A DNA stretch of 64,000 nucleotides from an uncultured Lachnospiraceae bacterium (GTDB lineage Bacteria; Bacillota; Clostridia; Lachnospirales; Lachnospiraceae): the NCBI GenBank assembly GCA_910579465.1, contig CAJTUB010000001.1, positions 310,001-374,000 on the forward strand. Direction: 5' to 3'. Below, in pieces: positions 16,604-25,809 of the stretch; position 1 is the first letter of the stretch; the number at the start of each line of letters is the position of its first letter. Made by a program: the position numbers and the translations under genes. The notes beneath the pieces were generated by a model. That model saw nothing but the letters and a program-made list of their open reading frames with translations. It had not been told where the DNA came from and ran no database searches.

Positions 16604-17797
16604 ATGTTAAACAAAAAGTCTGTTGATGATATCAATGTAAAGGGCAAAAGAGTTTTAGTAAGATGCGATTTTAACGTACCGTTAAAGGAAGGCAAGATTA
16701 CCGACGATACCCGTCTGGTTGCAGCACTTCCGACACTGAAGAAGCTCATTAACGACGGCGGTAAGCTGATTCTTTGTTCCCACCTTGGTAAGCCGAAGGG
16801 AGAGCCGAAGCCGGAGCTGTCTTTAGCACCGGTAGCAGAGGCTTTGACGAAGCTTCTCGGCCAGGAGGTTAAGTTTGCAGCAGACGCTAATGTCGTAGGC
16901 GACAATGCAAAGGCAGCCGTAGCTGCTATGAAGGACGGCGACGTAGTTCTTTTAGAGAATACCCGTTACAGAGCAGAAGAGACGAAGAACGGAGAAGCAT
17001 TCTCCAAAGAGCTCGCTTCTCTTTGCGACGTATTTGTAAACGATGCGTTTGGTACGGCTCACAGAGCACACTGCTCTAACGTAGGCGTAACCCAGTATGT
17101 GGATACTGCAGTAGTCGGCTATCTGATGCAGAAGGAAATCGATTTCCTCGGAAACGCAGTCAACAACCCGGTACGTCCGTTTGTTGCAATTCTCGGTGGT
17201 TCTAAGGTTTCCTCCAAGATTTCCGTTATCAATAACCTGCTTGACAAGGTAGATACGTTAATTATCGGCGGCGGCATGGCATATACCTTTATGAAGGCAA
17301 TGGGCGAGGAAGTCGGCAAGTCTCTGTTAGAAGAGGATTATCTTGACTACGCGAAGGAAATGATGGAGAAGGCAAAGAAGAACGGTGTAAATCTTCTGAT
17401 TCCGGTAGATACCGTTGTTGCAAAGGAGTTCTCCAATGACGTGCCGTTCCATACCGTAGGTCGCGGCGAGATTGCAGCAGACGAGGAAGGTCTTGATATC
17501 GGCGAGAAGACCTGCGCACTGTATGCAGATGCCATCAAGAATGCAAAGACCGTTGTCTGGAACGGACCGATGGGCGTATTTGAGATGTCCAACTTTGCAA
17601 AGGGTACGATTGCAGTAGCAGAGGCTCTTGCAAACATCGACGCAACCACGATTATCGGCGGCGGCGATTCCGCAGCAGCAGTCAACCAGCTCGGCTTCGG
17701 CGACAAGATGACCCATATTTCGACCGGCGGCGGCGCTTCCTTAGAGTTCCTTGAGGGTAAGGAGCTTCCGGGCGTTGCAGCAGCAAACGACAAGTAA
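16604..17797 (+). CDS. pgk: Phosphoglycerate kinase
   Basis: Glycolytic kinase that makes ATP from 1,3-bisphosphoglycerate. At 397 residues it is full length. N-terminal domain motifs are VLVRCDFNVPL and LILCSHLGKPKG. LLENTRYRAEE and FVNDAFGTAHRAH follow, and the nucleotide domain has GGSKVSSKI and the terminal GGGDSAAA and STGGGASLEFLEG. AAAGGAG lies 9 bases before the ATG. The 178 bases after gap contain the gap terminator but no convincing separate promoter. tpiA follows at 25 bases. Confidence 0.97.
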   Translation: MLNKKSVDDINVKGKRVLVRCDFNVPLKEGKITDDTRLVAALPTLKKLINDGGKLILCSHLGKPKGEPKPELSLAPVAEALTKLLGQEVKFAADANVVGDNAKAAVAAMKDGDVVLLENTRYRAEETKNGEAFSKELASLCDVFVNDAFGTAHRAHCSNVGVTQYVDTAVVGYLMQKEIDFLGNAVNNPVRPFVAILGGSKVSSKISVINNLLDKVDTLIIGGGMAYTFMKAMGEEVGKSLLEEDYLDYAKEMMEKAKKNGVNLLIPVDTVVAKEFSNDVPFHTVGRGEIAADEEGLDIGEKTCALYADAIKNAKTVVWNGPMGVFEMSNFAKGTIAVAEALANIDATTIIGGGDSAAAVNQLGFGDKMTHISTGGGASLEFLEGKELPGVAAANDK

Positions 17798-17822
17798 GAG
17801 GTTCAGAAAGAGGGATAGCGTA

Positions 17823-18572
17823 ATGCGTAAGAAGATTATTGCAGGAAACTGGAAAATGAATAAGACACCGTCGGAAACGGTGAAGCTGATTGAGGAGTTA
17901 AAGCCGTTGGTAAAGAACGACGAAGCTGACGTTGTATTCTGTGTACCGGCAGTTTCGCTGGTTCCGGCGTTAGAGGCTGCCAAGGGAACCAATATTGCAA
18001 TCGGTGCCGAGAATATGTTCTACGAGGAGTCCGGCGCATATACCGGCGAGATTGCGCCGAACATGCTGACGGATATCGGCGTAAAGTATGTTATCATCGG
18101 TCACTCCGAGCGGCGCGAGTATTTTGCGGAAACCGACGAGACCGTAAACAAAAAGGTATTGAAGGCATTCGAGCACGGCATTACTCCGATTATCTGCTGC
18201 GGTGAGTCCTTAAAGCAGAGGGAGCAGGGAATTACGATTGACTGGATTCGTATGCAGATTAAGATTGCATTCTTAAACGTGACCGCAGAGCAGGCAAAGA
18301 CTGCCGTAATCGCCTATGAGCCGATTTGGGCAATCGGAACCGGTAAGGTGGCAACCACGGAGCAGGCGGAGGAGGTTTGCGCCGCAATCCGTGCCTGCAT
18401 CGCGGAAATCTATGATGCGGCAACCGCAGACGCAATCCGTATCCAGTACGGCGGTAGCGTATCCGCAGCAAGTGCACCGGAGCTGTTTGCGCAGCCGGAT
18501 ATCGACGGAGGTCTGGTTGGCGGCGCCAGCTTAAAGCCGGATTTCGGAAAGATCGTGAACTATAATAAGTAA
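17823..18572 (+). CDS. tpiA: Triose-phosphate isomerase
   Basis: Interconverts dihydroxyacetone phosphate and glyceraldehyde-3-phosphate. 249 residues with the active-site Lys11 (GNWKMN), His94 (IIGHSERRE), Glu166 (AYEPIWAIGTG) and the phosphate-binding YGGSVSA. The start is the ATG at 17823; longer upstream frames run into pgk and lack homology. It is the last gene of the gap-pgk-tpiA run and ends at a strong terminator. Phosphoglycerate mutase and enolase are not in this window. Confidence 0.97.
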   Translation: MRKKIIAGNWKMNKTPSETVKLIEELKPLVKNDEADVVFCVPAVSLVPALEAAKGTNIAIGAENMFYEESGAYTGEIAPNMLTDIGVKYVIIGHSERREYFAETDETVNKKVLKAFEHGITPIICCGESLKQREQGITIDWIRMQIKIAFLNVTAEQAKTAVIAYEPIWAIGTGKVATTEQAEEVCAAIRACIAEIYDAATADAIRIQYGGSVSAASAPELFAQPDIDGGLVGGASLKPDFGKIVNYNK

Positions 18573-18586
18573 GCTACAGGGTATGG

Positions 18587-18631
18587 AAAAGCCCCGCCCT
18601 CCGAACGTACAGCCGGAGGACGGGGCTTTTT
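18587..18631 (+). terminator. Strong terminator after tpiA
   Basis: AAAAGCCCCG (18587-18596) pairs with CGGGGCTTTT (18621-18630), with an inner CCTCCG/CGGAGG pairing. The right side ends in a T run. Confidence 0.9.
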
Positions 18632-18692
18632 GTCTTTACGGGAAATACCATATTGCGTCCCTGCTTTGTAACAAAACCACAAAAAAATTTAG

Positions 18693-18721
18693 GTGACAGC
18701 GGTAATTTTTGGTGATATAAT
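18693..18721 (+). promoter_or_regulatory. Promoter of the 357-residue unknown gene
   Basis: GTGACA (18693-18698), 17 bases, TATAAT (18716-18721). Because the earliest possible start codon of the next gene is this very GTG, the real start must lie downstream. Confidence 0.7.
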
Positions 18722-18761
18722 TAAATATATAGGAACAAACAGCGGATTGGAGGTTTCGGGG

Positions 18762-19835
18762 ATGCCAGAGGAACAGCTGATGGTGTTTTTATGCCAGGAA
18801 ACGATATTGGAGGAACTGGGGGATGAGGCTCTTTTACATAGCTGCCCGTCTTTTGGAGAAGCAGTCGGAGAGGCAATCAACAGTGGCAATCTGATTCCTT
18901 TTACTACGGAGCTCAGCGGACGGCTGGGTGAGATGGATTTGTATAAGGCGTGCCTTTTGTCAAATTTTATTGGGTTTGCCTGTGAGAAGGAAGAGGATAC
19001 CTCGGCAGGCAGGGGAGTTATAGAGCTGTTTTCCAAAGTCTGTACGCAAGTGTATGAGATGTTCCAAAGCGCGGAGGCAAGGGGGGAACGTGAGCTTCCG
19101 CCGGAGGTTCCGGAGCTTTACAAGGAAAATGCCAGTCAGGCGAGGGCGTACTGCGGATTTAATATCCTGTGCGTTTCGACGATGGCATTTTTGACCAGGA
19201 ATGCCGCCCTGCGCCGGCTGCTTGCAGAGATGGGACTGGAGGAAGAGCTTGCCTATCTGTCGGAGGAGGTTCCGGAGAGCCCGTACTTAAAATCGGTCAC
19301 CTATGTGAACAGTATGCTGAAAACATGCAGTGACTTAAAGCTTCTGGTATTACAACCGGGGAAGCAGCAGGGCTTTTTTGCCGTGGCAAATGATTTGAAC
19401 AATTGCTTTCATCTGCTTTTTTTGCTGGAAGAGCAGATTGCGGAAAACCTTGGACATTCATATGGATTGGAGAGCTTTCCCGCTGCCGCGCCGCTCATCG
19501 GGCTGGCGCATGGCGAATATCCTGAGGAGGCGTGGGCAGAGTCATACAGTACCGCCTTTATGGAATGCAATTACTGTACGGCAGACCACGCAGAGTTCCG
19601 GAATGAGGATGCCATGGCTCTGATCTGGGGCGAGATGCCTCCGGATTGTATCCCGGCGGTTGACAGACGTGCCGTTATTGTCCTGTTCGAAGGAGGCCTG
19701 AGAAGGGGCTTTGACGCGCCGTTTCTGTTTGTGCCGCACAGTGCGCTCCGCCCGTATGTCAGGATTGAGGGCGAGCTGACGGAGCAGGAATATGATGCAT
19801 GGCTTACGAAAATAGAGGAAGCAATGAAGCGATAG
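18762..19835 (+). CDS. Conserved-looking protein of unknown function
   Basis: A 357-residue soluble, acidic protein I do not recognise. It is mostly helical in character, with leucine- and glutamate-rich stretches and no signal peptide or membrane segment. The C-terminal third has a distinct composition (MECNYCTADHAEFRNEDA, then FEGGLRRGFDAPFLFVPHS). The ATG at 18762 is set by TTGGAGG 8 bases upstream and by the promoter at 18693-18721. It sits between tpiA and an HD-domain gene without an obvious functional link. Several cysteines are scattered with no metal-site pattern. Confidence 0.7.
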   Translation: MPEEQLMVFLCQETILEELGDEALLHSCPSFGEAVGEAINSGNLIPFTTELSGRLGEMDLYKACLLSNFIGFACEKEEDTSAGRGVIELFSKVCTQVYEMFQSAEARGERELPPEVPELYKENASQARAYCGFNILCVSTMAFLTRNAALRRLLAEMGLEEELAYLSEEVPESPYLKSVTYVNSMLKTCSDLKLLVLQPGKQQGFFAVANDLNNCFHLLFLLEEQIAENLGHSYGLESFPAAAPLIGLAHGEYPEEAWAESYSTAFMECNYCTADHAEFRNEDAMALIWGEMPPDCIPAVDRRAVIVLFEGGLRRGFDAPFLFVPHSALRPYVRIEGELTEQEYDAWLTKIEEAMKR

Positions 19836-19917
19836 GAAAGAGGAAAACAAAAGGAAAGAGAATGGAGCGATAAAATCTGGGGCAGGAAGTATAATAAAAG
19901 AGAGGAGAATAAGGCGA

Positions 19918-20556
19918 ATGGTTTCCTATGAAGAAATGTTTCAGTTTGTAGAGCAGGAGCTTGCGGAGTATGATGCCCACGGGGGAGCGGCAAGGCATAA
20001 GATACGTTACAGCAGAATCGAGCATACCAGGCGTGTGTACCGGTGGATGCTGTGGCTGTATAATGCCTATCCGGAGAAAAATACGGTTGATTTGAATTCC
20101 CTGCGGGTCGCAACGATATTCCATGACAGCGGCTACGGGCAGATAGAACTGGGGGAGCATGCGAAAGCAGGCGCTGAAATCTGCCGGAGGTTTTTAACAG
20201 AGCATAAATATCCGGCAGAGAAGATAGACTTTATCTGTGACCTGATTGCAAGACACTCTGATAAGGACATTCTGTCACAGGATATTCCGCCGGAGCTGGT
20301 ACTGCTTCTGGAGGCAGACCTGCTAGATGATACCGGTGCGCAGGGAATTGTGATGGATGTGTGGATGGAGGCCATGGATGAAAATGCGACCTTCGAGTCC
20401 ATTGCGGCGCATATCGGACGCTTTTCCTGCCGCCAGATGAGCAAGAATCCGATGCGGACCAAGGAAGGGCAGCGTATCTGGGAGAAAAAGCGTGCGCTGG
20501 TAGAGGAGTTTTACAGCTCTTACATAGAAGATTTGTGGCAGGTAATGGGAAAATAA
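19918..20556 (+). CDS. HD-domain phosphohydrolase
   Basis: A 212-residue cytoplasmic protein with the metal-binding residues of the HD superfamily: His in RIEHTRRVYRW (about residue 38), His-Asp in ATIFHDSGYG (about residue 69), His in ARHSDKD and Asp in LLEADLLDD. Proteins of this kind hydrolyse phosphate esters or nucleotides. The substrate here is unknown, and it is not the YqeK or SpoT type by architecture. AGAGGAG precedes the ATG. The GH5 gene begins 28 bases after its stop. Confidence 0.8.
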   Translation: MVSYEEMFQFVEQELAEYDAHGGAARHKIRYSRIEHTRRVYRWMLWLYNAYPEKNTVDLNSLRVATIFHDSGYGQIELGEHAKAGAEICRRFLTEHKYPAEKIDFICDLIARHSDKDILSQDIPPELVLLLEADLLDDTGAQGIVMDVWMEAMDENATFESIAAHIGRFSCRQMSKNPMRTKEGQRIWEKKRALVEEFYSSYIEDLWQVMGK

Positions 20557-20584
20557 AAGCGGAACGTAAGGAATGAGACAGAAC

Positions 20585-22411
20585 ATGGAGAAAAAGGGAT
20601 TTTGGAAAAAGGCAGCCGGATTGCTGGTTCTTCTGGCAGTTGCCTTTGTTATAGGCATTTTTATCGGAATGCCGATTGGCAGGCAGAAAGCGGAGAAAGA
20701 GGCGGCAAACCGGCAGGAGCAGGGGACGCCCGGGGCAACCGGGACTCCGGAGGGACCGCAGCACGGCGGGACGGATATACCGGAGCCGACCAGAAAGCCG
20801 ACAGAGGCTCCGGAGTCAAGCCCGGCAGGAGGACCGACCCTGACCGCAACGGCATCCCCGGCTCCGACTGACAGTGGAACGGAGGAACCGACAGAGATGA
20901 TAACGCCGACCGAAGCAGGAACCCTGACTCCGTCAGGAGACAGCCCGACACCGACCGCAGAGCCGGGATTGACCAGCAGTCCGACGGCAACAAAGAAGCC
21001 GACCACCAAACCGACCGTGACGAAAAAGCCGACGCCTATACCGTCAGCGTCCGGGGAGGACGGCTATTATGGCGCGCTGCATGTAGAGGGTACCTATCTG
21101 GCAGATGCAAAGGGAGAGCTGGTGCAGCTTCGGGGAATCAGTACGCACGGACTTGGCTGGTTTCCGGAGTATGTGAATGAAAAGGCAATCCGCCAGTTTA
21201 AAGAAGAGTGGGGCTGCAACGTCATCCGTCTTGCCATGTATACGGCAGAATCCAACGGATATTGTACGGGCGATGCCGCACAGAAGGAAAACTTAAAGAA
21301 AATTATTGATACCGGCGTAACTGCTGCCACCAGCCATAACATGTATGTCATTATCGACTGGCACATTCTGCAGGATAGTAATCCGAATACGAACAAGGAG
21401 GAAGCAAAGAAGTTTTTTGCAGAGGTAGCGGAGAAGTATAAGGATAATCCGAACGTCATTTATGAGATTTGCAACGAGCCGAACGGCGGCGTTTCCTGGA
21501 GCGAGATTAAGCGCTATGCACTGGAAATCATCCCGGTCATCCGGGAGCATGCTCCGGAGGCGGTCATTATCGTCGGTACGCCGACTTGGTCGCAGGACGT
21601 TGACCTTGCGGCGGCTGACCCGATTACCGGGTATGGGAATATCATGTATGCGCTGCATTTTTATGCGGATACGCACCGTGACGGACTGCGCGAAAAGTGC
21701 AAAACGGCAGTAAAGCGCGGACTCCCTATCTTTGTAAGCGAGTACGGCATATGCGACGCGTCGGGAAACGGCGCTATCAACAGGGAGCAGGCAAACCTTT
21801 GGATTTCGATGTTGGACAGCTACGGAATCAGCTATGTCGCATGGAACCTTTCCAACAAGGCGGAAAGCTCGTCCATGATAAAGAGCAGCTGTAGTAAGAA
21901 GAACGGTTTTACGGAAAGCGACTTATCCGAGGGCGGAAAGTGGTTTGTAGATATGCTGCAGAAGGCAGGCGTCGGCATCGGCTCCGCGCTTTCGGGAACA
22001 ACCGAGGCAGGAGAGGGGGATACGGCTTCTGGCGGGGATAATTCAGGCAGCACAGCCTCCGGTGAAACTACGGGCAGCCAGCAGACGGCGGATTACATTG
22101 CCTATGGAGAGGGCATTCTGGAGCCGGGAGAAGGGCTCCGCTTTACGGTAAGCAACGGATGGAATTCCGGCTCGTCCGTAGGTCTCCAGTTAAACCTTAC
22201 GGTCGAATCGGTAACCGGCGGGGAGGAGACAGACTGGGAGCGCAGGATTACCATAAAGGACGGCGTAAAGGCAGAGGTAGCGCAGAACTGGAACTCTTCG
22301 GTGGAGCTGAAGGGAAATACGTTGATTGTCCGTCCGGCAGATTACAATAAAACAATCGCCGCAGGCGCAAGCGTAGGCGATATCGGAATTATTTTGAATG
22401 TAACCGAATAG
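20585..22411 (+). CDS. Membrane-anchored GH5 endoglucanase with C-terminal carbohydrate-binding module
   Basis: An extracellular beta-glucanase, probably acting on cellulose or mixed-linkage glucan. From the ATG at 20585 there are 608 residues. They comprise one N-terminal membrane segment (residues 9-30), about 120 residues of Pro/Thr/Ser-rich linker, a GH5 domain (about 155-440), a second Gly/Ser linker, and a roughly 105-residue C-terminal module with the spacing of a CBM2-like domain (WNSSVEL, NKTIAAGASV). The GH5 acid/base is Glu298 in ICNEPNG and the nucleophile Glu386 in FVSEYGI. IDWHILQD and ALHFYADTH are also typical, suggesting subfamily GH5_2. An ATG at 20573 overlaps the only ribosome site and is less likely. 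The lack of a cleavage site suggests it stays cell-bound. Confidence 0.9.
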   Translation: MEKKGFWKKAAGLLVLLAVAFVIGIFIGMPIGRQKAEKEAANRQEQGTPGATGTPEGPQHGGTDIPEPTRKPTEAPESSPAGGPTLTATASPAPTDSGTEEPTEMITPTEAGTLTPSGDSPTPTAEPGLTSSPTATKKPTTKPTVTKKPTPIPSASGEDGYYGALHVEGTYLADAKGELVQLRGISTHGLGWFPEYVNEKAIRQFKEEWGCNVIRLAMYTAESNGYCTGDAAQKENLKKIIDTGVTAATSHNMYVIIDWHILQDSNPNTNKEEAKKFFAEVAEKYKDNPNVIYEICNEPNGGVSWSEIKRYALEIIPVIREHAPEAVIIVGTPTWSQDVDLAAADPITGYGNIMYALHFYADTHRDGLREKCKTAVKRGLPIFVSEYGICDASGNGAINREQANLWISMLDSYGISYVAWNLSNKAESSSMIKSSCSKKNGFTESDLSEGGKWFVDMLQKAGVGIGSALSGTTEAGEGDTASGGDNSGSTASGETTGSQQTADYIAYGEGILEPGEGLRFTVSNGWNSGSSVGLQLNLTVESVTGGEETDWERRITIKDGVKAEVAQNWNSSVELKGNTLIVRPADYNKTIAAGASVGDIGIILNVTE

Positions 22412-22475
22412 CAGCCTGACAGTCCCGTGCAGCCTTGCAGGCTGCCGTGCGGGAAGGCGGCAGAGAGAGGTCTTT

Positions 22476-23927
22476 ATGGGAAAGGAATACAGGGTGCGCT
22501 GTAAGCGGCTCGATGCAGAGGGACGCGGTGTCGTCACGTTTAACGGCAGGGAGTTTGCAGTAAAGGGGCTGCTTCCGGGGGAGCTGGCAACGATAGAGCT
22601 GGTTTACCGTGTAAAGGAAACGGGGGCAAGGCTCTGCCAGGTGCTGGAGCCCTCAAAGGAGCGCGTAGAGCCTGCCTGCCCGGTATTCGGGCGCTGCGGC
22701 GGCTGCCAGCTTCTCCACATGAGCGAAAAGGCACAGGCGGAGTTTAAGCAGAGGCTTTGCGAAGAGGCTCTGGGAGCCTTCGGGACGGTAGAGCCGCTTC
22801 TTACCGCAGGGAACTCGAAATATTATAGGAATAAAATTCATGCGGCATTCGCTGAAAAATATGTAGAAAATCAAAGCAATACAGAGAAGGGTACTGCAGG
22901 CAGAACCCGGTTTTCCGGAAAGGACAGCTATGCCGGAGGCAATACCCGTGCCGGAAAGGGAAGGCGCCAGAAAGGCTTCGGACGAAGTAAGATTGTTTCC
23001 GGTATTTTTGAAGAGGAAAGCCACCGCGTCATTGAAACGGAGGAGTGTCTGATTCAGGACAAAAGGACTGCGGAGTATTTGCGCACGGTGCGCCGTCTTA
23101 TGCAGGAAACACACACAAGACCCTATCACGAGGATACCGGGACAGGGACGCTTCGCTATGTCTTTCTGCGTACCGCGCGGACAAGCGGTGAGGTGCTGAT
23201 GGCGCTGGTAACCGGAACGCCGGAGTTCCCGGCAAAGGCAAAATTTGCAGCGGAAATCAAGAAAAGACATCCGGAAATCGTAACGCTGCTTCACAATATC
23301 AATCCACAGAAAAACAGCATGGTCCTTGGCAAAAGAGAAACTGTCCTGTACGGAACCGGCTATATCACGGATACGTTGTGCGGTCATACCTTCCGGATTT
23401 CCGCAGGCTCCTTTTATCAGGTGAATCCGGAGCAGACCGAGGTCTTATACCGGAAGGCGGTGGAGCTTGCCGGACTCACAAAGAAGGACACCGTACTGGA
23501 CGCCTACTGCGGCATCGGGACGATTTCCCTGATTGCGGCAGATTACGCCGGGCAGGTCATCGGCGTGGAGTCAAACGCCCAGGCAGTAAAGGACGCGAAG
23601 GAGAACGCAAGGCGCAACCAATGCGCCAATGCAGAGTTCTACTGCCAGGATGCCGGTCTCTACATGAAGGAGCAGGCAAAAAAGGGCTTCCGGCCGCAGG
23701 TCGTCTTTCTGGACCCGCCGCGCTCCGGCAGCGACGCGGCATTTTTATCCGCCCTCCTTACAATGGCGCCGGAGAAAATCGTCTATATCTCCTGCAACCC
23801 GGAAACACAGGCAAGGGACTTAAAGAAGCTGACCGCGGGAGGGTATCAGGTAAGGGTGATACAGCCGGTGGATTTATTTCCGGGGACAAGGCATGTGGAG
23901 AGTGTGTGCTTGTTGTCCAAAGCTTAG
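22476..23927 (+). CDS. rlmD: 23S rRNA (uracil-5-)-methyltransferase, RlmD/RlmCD type
   Basis: S-adenosylmethionine-dependent RNA methyltransferase that forms 5-methyluridine in 23S rRNA. 483 residues: a TRAM-like N-terminal domain (RLDAEGRGVV), iron-sulfur cysteines in CPVFGRCGGC, then the methyltransferase domain with LDAYCGIGTISL, FLDPPRSG and the catalytic cysteine in YISCNPET. About 45 residues rich in Gly, Ser, Lys and Arg (roughly residues 128-172) are inserted after YYRNKIHAAF, where family members have a short loop. The insert stays in frame. AGAGAGG precedes the ATG. Last gene before the AT-rich island. Confidence 0.92.
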   Translation: MGKEYRVRCKRLDAEGRGVVTFNGREFAVKGLLPGELATIELVYRVKETGARLCQVLEPSKERVEPACPVFGRCGGCQLLHMSEKAQAEFKQRLCEEALGAFGTVEPLLTAGNSKYYRNKIHAAFAEKYVENQSNTEKGTAGRTRFSGKDSYAGGNTRAGKGRRQKGFGRSKIVSGIFEEESHRVIETEECLIQDKRTAEYLRTVRRLMQETHTRPYHEDTGTGTLRYVFLRTARTSGEVLMALVTGTPEFPAKAKFAAEIKKRHPEIVTLLHNINPQKNSMVLGKRETVLYGTGYITDTLCGHTFRISAGSFYQVNPEQTEVLYRKAVELAGLTKKDTVLDAYCGIGTISLIAADYAGQVIGVESNAQAVKDAKENARRNQCANAEFYCQDAGLYMKEQAKKGFRPQVVFLDPPRSGSDAAFLSALLTMAPEKIVYISCNPETQARDLKKLTAGGYQVRVIQPVDLFPGTRHVESVCLLSKA

Positions 23928-23987
23928 GGAAAGGCGTACGCGGTGAAGTATTATGAGGAAACCGTAGACTTTATTACAGGAGGAGCA

Positions 23988-24581
23988 ATGGGAAAAATAA
24001 TTAAGGATACAATTCATGCAAATGGGATAGATATTGATATTTATAAATAGGACTTTGAAAATGTATTTATTTCATTGATGGACATAGTTCGATATAAAAG
24101 TGATGACCCAACGGCGGTTATACAAAATTGGATGAGAAATCGGAATGTAATAGAATTTTTGGGATTATGGGAAAAGCTGCATAATCAAAATTTTAACCCC
24201 CTCGAATTCGAGGGGGTTAAAAAGCAGGCAGGAGCAAACGCCTTTATAATGTTACCTAAGAAATGGATTGAAGGGACAGATGCTATCGGTATTGTTTCAA
24301 AAGCAGGACGCTATGGCGGTACATATGCTCACAGTGATATTGCAATGTTTTTTGCAACATGGATTTCTCTTGAATTTTAATTATATATTATGAAGGATTG
24401 CAGGAGATTAAAGATAGATGAGAATAGTAATAGGGCTATTGTTAAGAAAGCGTTTGGAAAGAATTATTTTTGGTGTTACAGAAATGAAAGAGGAAAAATT
24501 TATAGTCGTGAGCAAATAAGGAAATCATGGAATAATAAAGTGAATTTTATTGTGCTATCGTATGATAATAACTCTGAATAA
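23988..24581 (+). pseudogene. Broken KilA-N domain gene
   Basis: Starts at an ATG behind AGGAGG and reads 20 codons before an in-frame TAG (24048-24050). The same frame continues with a good KilA-N domain (VIQNWMRNRNVIEFLGLWEK, WIEGTDAIGIVSKAGRYGG, TYAHSDIAMFFATWISLEF). A TAA at 24378-24380 then replaces a lysine codon expected in the family EFKLY motif, after which LYIMKDCRRLK carries on in frame. KilA-N proteins are phage or mobile-element DNA-binding proteins. Two nonsense codons and a diverged tail mark this as inactivated. Base composition is clearly more AT-rich than rlmD next door. Confidence 0.8.
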
Positions 24582-24714
24582 TGGACAATTTTTAGATTTC
24601 TAATCTCTGGAGGAAATATAAAACTGGATATGACCAAGTCTGACTTGCAGGCAGTTGAGGGGAGTAAGAGGAGTTGGTAGAAAATTAATGGGACGGTAAA
24701 AGGAGGACTGAAAG

Positions 24715-25734
24715 GTGGAGGATAAAAGAGATAATTTCAATATTGTCGGGAACGAAATCATCATATATCAGACAGAAGATGGGCATACCAAAATTGATGT
24801 CAGATTTGAGGATGAGACTGTTTGGCTTACGCAGGCACAATTATGTGAACTCTATCAGACCAGTAAATCTAATGTCAGTGAGCATATTAAGCATATTTTT
24901 GAAGAGGGGGAGTTGGAAGAAAATTCAGTTGTTCGGAAATTCCGAACGACTGCGTCTGACGGAAAAAACTATAATACTATTCATTATAATCTTGATATGA
25001 TCATTTCTCTTGGATATAGAGTGAAATCTAAAATTGCGACAAATTTTCGTCGTTGGGCTACAGAACGCTTAAAAGAATATATGATAAAAGGCTTTACAAT
25101 GGATGATGAGCGTTTGAAAAATCTAGGTGGCGGAAATTATTGGAAAGAATTATTAGACCGTATACGGGATATTCGCTCCTCTGAAAAGGTCATGTATCGG
25201 CAGGTGCTGGATTTGTATGCAACAAGTGTTGATTATGATCCCAAGAGTAGAGAATCTATTGCATTTTTTAAAATGGTGCAAAATAAATTGCACTATGCGG
25301 CACATGGGCATACAGCAGCAGAGGTTATATATGAACGTGCGGATGCCAGCCAGCCTTTTATGGGATTGAGAAGTTTTTCCGGGGATTTTCCGGTGTTAAA
25401 AGATATAAGTATTGCAAAGAATTATCTCAATGATGAAGAATTAAAAATTCTAAATAATATTGTATCGGGATATTTTGATTTTGCGGAAATTCAAGCTATG
25501 CGCCATAATCCTATGTATATGTCAGATTATGTGGAGCATCTTGATAATGTTTTAAAAACTACAGGTGAAAAAATATTGCAGGGAGCAGGTACAATTAGTC
25601 ATACACAGGCAATCGAAAAAGCAACAGAAGAGTATAGAAAATATCAGGTACAGAACTTGTCGCCGGTTGAAAATGAATATTTGGAAAGCATTAAAAATAT
25701 TCACAGCACAGTGAAGAAAAAAGATGATAACTGA
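24715..25734 (+). CDS. RhuM family protein
   Basis: A 339-residue protein of the RhuM (virulence_RhuM) family, found in genomic islands and near restriction or toxin genes; its biochemical role is not settled. The N-terminal third matches a DNA-binding-like region (VWLTQAQLCELYQTSKSNV, NLDMIISLGYRVKSKIATNF, FRRWATERLKEYMIKGF). The C-terminal part has the HxxxE-type segment LHYAAHGHTAAEVIYERAD and FADFAEIQA-like FDFAEIQAMRHNPMYM. The start is GTG 24715 with AGGAGG 8 bases upstream. It lies in the AT-rich island with a broken KilA-N gene upstream and a HEPN-like gene downstream. Confidence 0.87.
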   Translation: MEDKRDNFNIVGNEIIIYQTEDGHTKIDVRFEDETVWLTQAQLCELYQTSKSNVSEHIKHIFEEGELEENSVVRKFRTTASDGKNYNTIHYNLDMIISLGYRVKSKIATNFRRWATERLKEYMIKGFTMDDERLKNLGGGNYWKELLDRIRDIRSSEKVMYRQVLDLYATSVDYDPKSRESIAFFKMVQNKLHYAAHGHTAAEVIYERADASQPFMGLRSFSGDFPVLKDISIAKNYLNDEELKILNNIVSGYFDFAEIQAMRHNPMYMSDYVEHLDNVLKTTGEKILQGAGTISHTQAIEKATEEYRKYQVQNLSPVENEYLESIKNIHSTVKKKDDN

Positions 25735-25809
25735 CAGAAGAATGCGTTCGTGTGCATGTAAGCAATAAAGGACACTTTGAAACATTTTTAGATATTGTGA
25801 GGTTGAAAT

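Noticed and set aside
22423..22452. Stem-loop between the GH5 gene and rlmD as a terminator
   Set aside because: GC-rich pairing exists but no T run follows and the next gene starts 24 bases later, so it is not claimed as a terminator.
23378..23956. 192-codon plus-strand frame within rlmD
   Set aside because: Gly/Arg-rich shadow in another frame of the conserved methyltransferase domain.
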